A stretch of 64,000 nucleotides of DNA from the NCBI RefSeq assembly GCF_042453785.1, contig NC_091662.1, positions 2,051,001-2,115,000 of the forward strand, written 5' to 3'. The translations under genes and the position numbers were made by a program. The notes under the pieces were generated by a model. That model saw only the letters and a program-made list of their open reading frames with translations, had not been told where the DNA came from and did no database searches. Of this stretch, positions 59,060 to 64,000 are shown in pieces; the first letter of the stretch is position 1; each line of letters opens with the position of its first letter. This stretch comes from Malus domestica (lineage: Eukaryota; Streptophyta; Magnoliopsida; Rosales; Rosaceae).

Positions 59060-61493
59060 GTGCTTTTTATTCTTTGTGAACATGTGGTTTTGTCTTTTTT
59101 ATTTTTTATTTTTTATTTTTATATTTATTACGAATCTCAACGGTATGGAAGAAATTTATATAGAACGGATTTAAGGTCACGTGGTGTTTTGATTTAATAA
59201 TGTAATACCATGTAAAAATAAGAGAAATTTATATTTAACTTTGTATTATTGAATCAGAACGATGAATAATCAATTTTATAACGCTTGGTAAAATACGAGT
59301 ACCTTTATTTTGGATTTTGACAAGCATCACTTAAGATGACTTCATGTACTAGTTAATGTAAATCGAGTTGAATAATGCGCCCACTCCATTATTTTTTACT
59401 GTAAATATGCATGCATCGGTGGCCTAATTTATTATATAATAAGAAAATTAATTTTTGCATATATATTTTTTTCTTGTTTTGGAAATGTTAGTTTACTTAT
59501 ATATGACAAAACAAGAACATACAGAATGCAAATTAGGGTATGCGACAATCACTTCTATATAAACGATAACTTCACAACATCAAAATGATTCACCCCAAGT
59601 TCAGGCATCTTCAAATAGAAGTAACACATGTGCTTTCTTAAAACAAAATGCATGCATAAATACTATTTTTTCGTTAAAAAAAAGATATATACACGGTTAC
59701 CATAAAAAAATATATCAAAAGTATTATGACTTGTTTGAGTATTTTTAGAATTCAAAAACATTTTTTTTCAAAATCATTTTTTAGTCATTTTAAAATTGTT
59801 TCCAACTGAGCATTTACACAATAATCACTCATACATGATGAATAATAAATAAAACGTAGTAATTGGTATTTCCTTACAATATAATTAGTAACAGATAGGA
59901 AAATATTTGTCAGAAGTGTGAACCAATTCACATATCATCAATACAGGTCTATATTTCCCTAGAAAAAAAGGGATATATATATATACTAATAGATTAACAG
60001 ATAATATAATTCCTTGGAATAAGGTAAGAAGAAATATTCTTTGCAACATATTCATATTTATTTATAATTTTTTTCTTCGGGAAAATCGTATTGTTCTACT
60101 TCTTTAAAATGTTTTTTTTGTTTTTTATAATTTCGTATTGCTACATGTGAAATTAACAAAGAAGATGATAAATGTTATATGCAGAAAGTAGATGTTATAG
60201 GTAGATGAGATGGCTACATACGTCCTTTTCTGTAATAAATGTATTTATATGGCTAGATCTTCCCCATAGACTTGCGTAATTCTTTTACATGTAACGAGAA
60301 ATTTATTCTTAAAGCATATTTAAAATAGATGTCAAAAATAATAGGTGAACTATTTTGGCAATAAAAAGGTGGTTTTTTGGTACCAAAAGAGATGCCAAAA
60401 TCCTACATTCTCCACTTTGCTGCCAAGTTTGAAGGCAATGTCAAATATTTCTTTTTGTTTTATTTGTGTTGGACCCACATATTTCTTTATTTTTCTTCAC
60501 TTATGATTATCAAATTCTGACCATCTTGATTTTATAAATAACCAAAAAACATTTTGTTTGACATCTCGGTTGGAATGAAGACTTTACAAAATCTTATTTT
60601 GCCACATCAGTTATAAAAGTAAAACTCGACATCTCATTGGAGATGGTCTTACATATATGACTACAACTTAACACGTGTACTAGAACGATATTGGAATGAC
60701 TGTTTACATTCAAAGAATCACATAATGATGCTCTGCAAAGTGACACTTATATTTTTTAAAGACTTTTATCAAATTTGAATGCTTTTCTAATAAAATCTTA
60801 AAATAGGCAATCAAACAACATGTATAGATTTTGTGGCCTATTTCTTATTTATTGTAGCATCTCCCCGTTGTGTGACTAATTATGTTTCTAGAGAAGCCAG
60901 TGTGGCTGCCATAACGTTCTTTTTTTTTCTTCCCCCCCCCCCCCTCTCTATTTTGACACATAAAAATCCTCGATTTTGTTTTAAATTTGACAATTTTCTT
61001 GACATAATAGTTTAAGTTACTTTTTGACAAGTTTGGTAATACGACCATAGATGATTCTCTCTATAAATTTTGTTCATGTATCAAAAACAAAAAAAAGCAG
61101 TTTCTCTTACCATCCAAGTTACAATAAATTCGGTATCTTAACATTGGTAGGACTATAACATTGTTTCTAAATATTATACATGCATGCGTCTGCACTAAAT
61201 TTGTCAAACTTAATTACCATAGAGCAGGTTCATCTTACACGGTAACATAATATGTGTGAAGCACTTCAAGTTACTATTCCATAGAATCAGCACACACATG
61301 TAGTAAGCAGTACAACAATGACAAACAACAAACAACAATAAAGCCGTATTCTACTAAGTGTGATCAATTATATGAATTTTAGAGTGTCTATGTGCTCGTT
61401 TTTGCACCAAATATTCCGTTAACTCCAAATACTCCATGACTTTTCTTAAACGAACAACTACGTCCAAATAGCTCATAAATCAACAATGATTAT
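59060..61493. other. Intergenic DNA, mostly AT-rich
   Basis: No gene recognised. It includes a Tourist-like MITE at 60312-60650 and a poly(C) run near 60935. Confidence 0.4.
60312..60650. mobile_element. Tourist-type (PIF/Harbinger) MITE, one end eroded
   Basis: The right end reads CTCATTGGAGATGGTC followed by TTA, the standard Harbinger terminus. The left end near 60312 keeps only TTA and AGATGTC of the match. GACATCTC motifs recur inside. Confidence 0.5.
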
Positions 61494-61686
61494 GGACTCG
61501 TCTGGAAGTGCTTTTAAAATGACAAAACGTTTTTGGTGAAATATTTTGAAAACCAACCCTTAATAAAAATCAAGTGAATAGTGGAAAAACACTATGAGTA
61601 CTTCATACGTTTAAGTGCTTTTGGAACTCAACATTAATTTCACTAAAAGCGCTATCAGTCATTTTAAAAGCACTTTCAATAGAGCC
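61494..61686. mobile_element. MITE with AAGTGCTTTTAAAATGAC arms
   Basis: GGAAGTGCTTTTAAAATGAC at the left pairs with GTCATTTTAAAAGCACTTTC at the right, an almost perfect inverted repeat of a 193-bp element. Confidence 0.75.
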
Positions 61687-61913
61687 TATATTTTATTTGA
61701 CAAATTTATCTTTTGAAACGTTTAACCCTTTACGTTGTTTCTTAATCTTGTGACAATTTTTTTTTTCGAACAATTGATATTATCAATATTAAAGGGGAGA
61801 ATATGGACTTAGCCTCATAATGGGCTAATAATAATGTGGTTTAAATTTGTATTTGGCGATAATCGAATCTAAGGCCTCTTACTTGCAAGTGAAGAAGAAT
61901 ATCTAGGGGTGGG

Positions 61914-63058
61914 TTCGGTACGGTTACCGTACCAAAACCCTCGAATCAATTACCGTACCAAACTTTCAGTTTGGTTAAATCTATTACCATTACCATACCA
62001 AAGTTTCGGTATTGCCAAAAGTTCAGTTGGCATGGTATGGTAATGGTCATTGCCATTTTGTTTTGGGACAAATTTTTTTTTTTTTTAACCCAATTGAAGG
62101 GCAAAACTTTTTTTTTTGGGTACCTTTATCTCATACATTGTAGATTGAATTAATCTATTATTCATCATTCACAATTCACACACACAATAATTCAAATGAT
62201 GCATCAAGATTCACAATGAAAATTAAGCTTACAATCCAAATAGAAGTTACAAACCAAAACAAATAGAAGTTAACAATCCAAATAGAAATTAAAGTTTCAA
62301 ACCAAATTAAAATTGGAACTAAACTTCAAAAAGTAGAATTCATTAATCAATTATTCAAGCTTGAAATGTCGAAGTTTTTGGAGGAGGCATTGAACTTGTA
62401 AAAGATTGAGCTTGTGTCAAGCCTACATTACAAACAAAGAAAACATATTAATTAATAGCAAGAAAAATTAAAGTTGAAAATCATTTAATAACAAATTTAC
62501 TAAAAAAATTAAAGCATATCTTTCTTGTTTCCTCTTCTTTTATTTCCTTGTAAAATTGAAGCATATATTCCGTTGGTTCCTTGTAAAAGTTTACTTCATC
62601 TGCCATAAGTCAACCACTAGTATACACTAGTGCCTCTACTATTTTAGGAGTCAAGGATGCCCTAAAAGGGTCCACAACCCTCCTTCCTAGGCTAAATGCA
62701 TTTTCACTAGCAACGGTAGAAGTGGGGTTTACAAAGATATCTTGGCTATTTGTGAAAGAATTAGGAACTCTTTTGTGTTTGATTTCCACCATTTCAAGAG
62801 ATCAAAGTCACCAACAACAATACTAATATAAGTAGGGTTTTATTTTCAAATTATTGGAATATTATAAATATGTGTTATATAATTATCTATTATATAATTT
62901 ATAATTTATATATTATATTGTATTTTCAGTACGGTACGGTAATACCGTAGTAATGGTATCCATTATTAATACTGTACCATGAAATTTTGGTACGGTATAA
63001 TACCGTACAATTACCAATTGACACAAACACGACAATTTGGCAAAAAAATTCAACCCTA
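61914..63058. mobile_element. hAT element remnant, 1145 bp
   Basis: Left end TAGGGGTGGGTTCGGTACGG, right end reversed TAGGGTTGAATTTTTTTGCC. Flanks AGAATATC and GGAATACT fit a diverged 8-bp target duplication. The subterminal zones are full of GGTACGGTA / TACCGTACC motifs, unlike the GACCCG motifs of the hAT at 40216. It contains a transposase C-terminal fragment. Confidence 0.75.
62535..62792 (-). pseudogene. hAT transposase C-terminal dimerisation domain fragment
   Basis: Minus strand reads NPTSTVASENAFSLGRRVVD followed by PFRASLTPKIVEALVYTSG. This is the conserved hATC (PF05699-type) dimerisation block, in which STVASE.AFS is diagnostic. A TGA replaces the expected Trp, and the frame resumes as LMADEVNFYKEPTEYMLQFY. 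The catalytic part of the transposase is missing. Confidence 0.9.
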
Positions 63059-63087
63059 GGAATACTACTAGACCGTAGTACTAAGTG

Positions 63088-63486
63088 AAAATATTGTATA
63101 ATTTAGATTAACAATAATTTAGAAATTTTGTTTTTGTCGGATAGAAATTTTTGGTAATTTTATTTTTAGTACTACCTTAATTTTTAATAATTATTATTTA
63201 CAAATTTACAACTAAGGCTGCGCAAATCCAGCCGAAAATAACTCCAAATCTAGCGTTATACATGAAGCGCATAAGCAGATAGGCTTATCAGTTGTATAAG
63301 GTGATACACGATTATAAGGTGATACGCACTCTAATATAAGCAGATGGACCTATCACTCCGCTTATCAGTCTAAATACATCTCATCTCGTTCACGCTATTT
63401 TATTTGTCTGCTATCGTTTCTCTCTCTAAACCTTTTTTCTCCTCCAAATCCCTAATCTCTATCTTCTTCTTTCTTCTTCTCCTTCT
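63088..63486. other. Promoter region of the TOPLESS-like gene
   Basis: Contains a small cluster of direct and inverted copies of ATAAGGTGATAC[AG] and CTTATCA (63270-63370). A pyrimidine-rich tract then leads to the TATA region. Confidence 0.4.
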
Positions 63487-63500
63487 CCATATAAATACCT
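63487..63500 (+). promoter_or_regulatory. TATA box of the TOPLESS-like gene
   Basis: CATATAAATA sits about 100 bp before the end of the first, non-coding exon, after a CT-rich tract. Confidence 0.55.
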
Positions 63501-63593
63501 GACTCCAAAGCACCAAAACAAAGAGAGCTAGAGAGAGAAACTAGAGAGAGAAAGCTTTCAAGCCCTCCGATCTGAGCCATCGATATCATTAAG

Positions 63594-63801
63594 GTACCTC
63601 CTTTTCCTTCTCATTTTTCCTCGGATTTCGTTAATTTTCCAAATTTTTGAGCTTTTATTCTTTTGTTGATTGATTTTCGGAACTGAAAATTATATGTTGA
63701 ATTATTTGAATTTTGTGTGAAATATTGGAAATTTTGAGTTGTTGTATTGGTGAATTGGAGCAGGAGGGTTTAGATCTTTGCCTAAATTAGGGTTTTGGCA
63801 G
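63594..63801 (+). other. 5' UTR intron of the TOPLESS-like gene
   Basis: Donor AAG|GTACCT and acceptor TTGGCAG|GAG enclose 208 bp of T-rich sequence between a leader exon (about 63515-63593) and the coding exon. Confidence 0.7.
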
Positions 63802-63817
63802 GAGTTCAGGGACGACG

Positions 63818-63897
63818 ATGTCCTCGCTTAGCAGAGAGCTCGTTTTTCTCATACTTCAGTTTTTGGATGAAGAGAAATTCAAAGACAGTGTTCACAA
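63818..63897 (+). CDS. TPL/TPR: TOPLESS/TPR transcriptional co-repressor, first coding exon (partial)
   Basis: ATG at 63818 opens MSSLSRELVFLILQFLDEEK followed by FKDSVH and a codon split at the GTATGC donor (63898). This N-terminus is the LisH dimerisation motif shared by TOPLESS and its relatives. The full protein is normally about 1,100 aa with a CTLH region that binds EAR (LxLxL) motifs and C-terminal WD40 repeats; all of that lies beyond the window. The FKDSVH variant cannot tell TPL, TPR2 and TPR4 types apart. It works in the nucleus as a co-repressor for Aux/IAA and other EAR proteins, such as the IAA29-like protein encoded 13 kb to the left. Confidence 0.92.
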
Positions 63898-64000
63898 GTA
63901 TGCTCAATTTATGTACTTTATTATTTTTTTGTATTAATTTATGGATATTTATATATAACTGTATGTTTGTTAGGTGGTTTTAATTTAGTTTAATTTGTTT

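Larger units (their letters stand above)
61763..63087 (+). repeat. SINE-like dispersed repeat, copy B, split by a hAT remnant
   Basis: The left part (61763-61913) and right part (63059-63087, CTACTAGACCGTAGTACTAAG) together match the uninterrupted copy at 51477-51612. The break falls exactly at the hAT ends. Confidence 0.65.

Overview
This is a window of nuclear DNA from a flowering plant. Every recognisable gene is split by GT-AG introns with plant-type splice sites. The proteins are plant-specific (Aux/IAA, TOPLESS, R2R3-MYB, UGNT1-type transporter). The intergenic space is AT-rich and filled with nested plant transposons. The repeat families (a Cassandra-type TRIM, LTRs carrying 77-bp arrays, small MITEs) resemble what I remember from Rosaceae, probably the apple/pear group. 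That placement is recall, not something shown here.

Six protein-coding genes can be reconstructed exon by exon. From left to right they are: a ubiquitin-like protein related to U11/U12 snRNP 25K (minus, 1083-2452); a UGNT1-type nucleotide-sugar transporter (minus, 10 exons, 8746-12189, 334 aa); a RabGAP with N-terminal Rab-binding region and C-terminal TBC domain (plus, 15 exons, 20604-25175, 659 aa); an R2R3-MYB of the MYB82 type (minus, 3 exons, 25948-26946, 259 aa); an Aux/IAA protein of the IAA29 type (plus, 4 exons, 49598-51046, 247 aa); and the first exons of a TOPLESS/TPR co-repressor entering the right edge (plus, ATG at 63818). All six are open through their splice junctions and look functional.

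The spaces between genes are layered with transposable elements. At 3711-4013 there is a miniature 303-bp LTR element. At 13539-16475 a solo LTR containing a 77-bp tandem array is interrupted by a 1.4-kb hAT-like element. At 16535-20406 a PIF/Harbinger transposon (17428-19982) sits inside an older Harbinger-type element. At 30840-31721 there is an element with three copies of one long terminal block. From about 34.1 to 42.4 kb lies a dead L1-type LINE carrying a complete Cassandra TRIM (35006-35642) and a 2.1-kb hAT element (40216-42347). That hAT element contains exon pieces of a plastid HSP70 gene. At 47715-48962 a solo LTR sits just upstream of the IAA29-like gene. At 61914-63058 a second hAT remnant interrupts a SINE-like repeat. 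Target-site duplications were read for most of these.

Functionally the genes are not one pathway, but two are partners. Aux/IAA proteins recruit TOPLESS through their LxLxL motif, and both genes lie within 13 kb here. The gene order (ubiquitin-like, UGNT1, ..., IAA29; and RabGAP next to MYB82) resembles two Arabidopsis neighbourhoods as I remember them, which suggests a conserved ancestral block expanded here by transposons.
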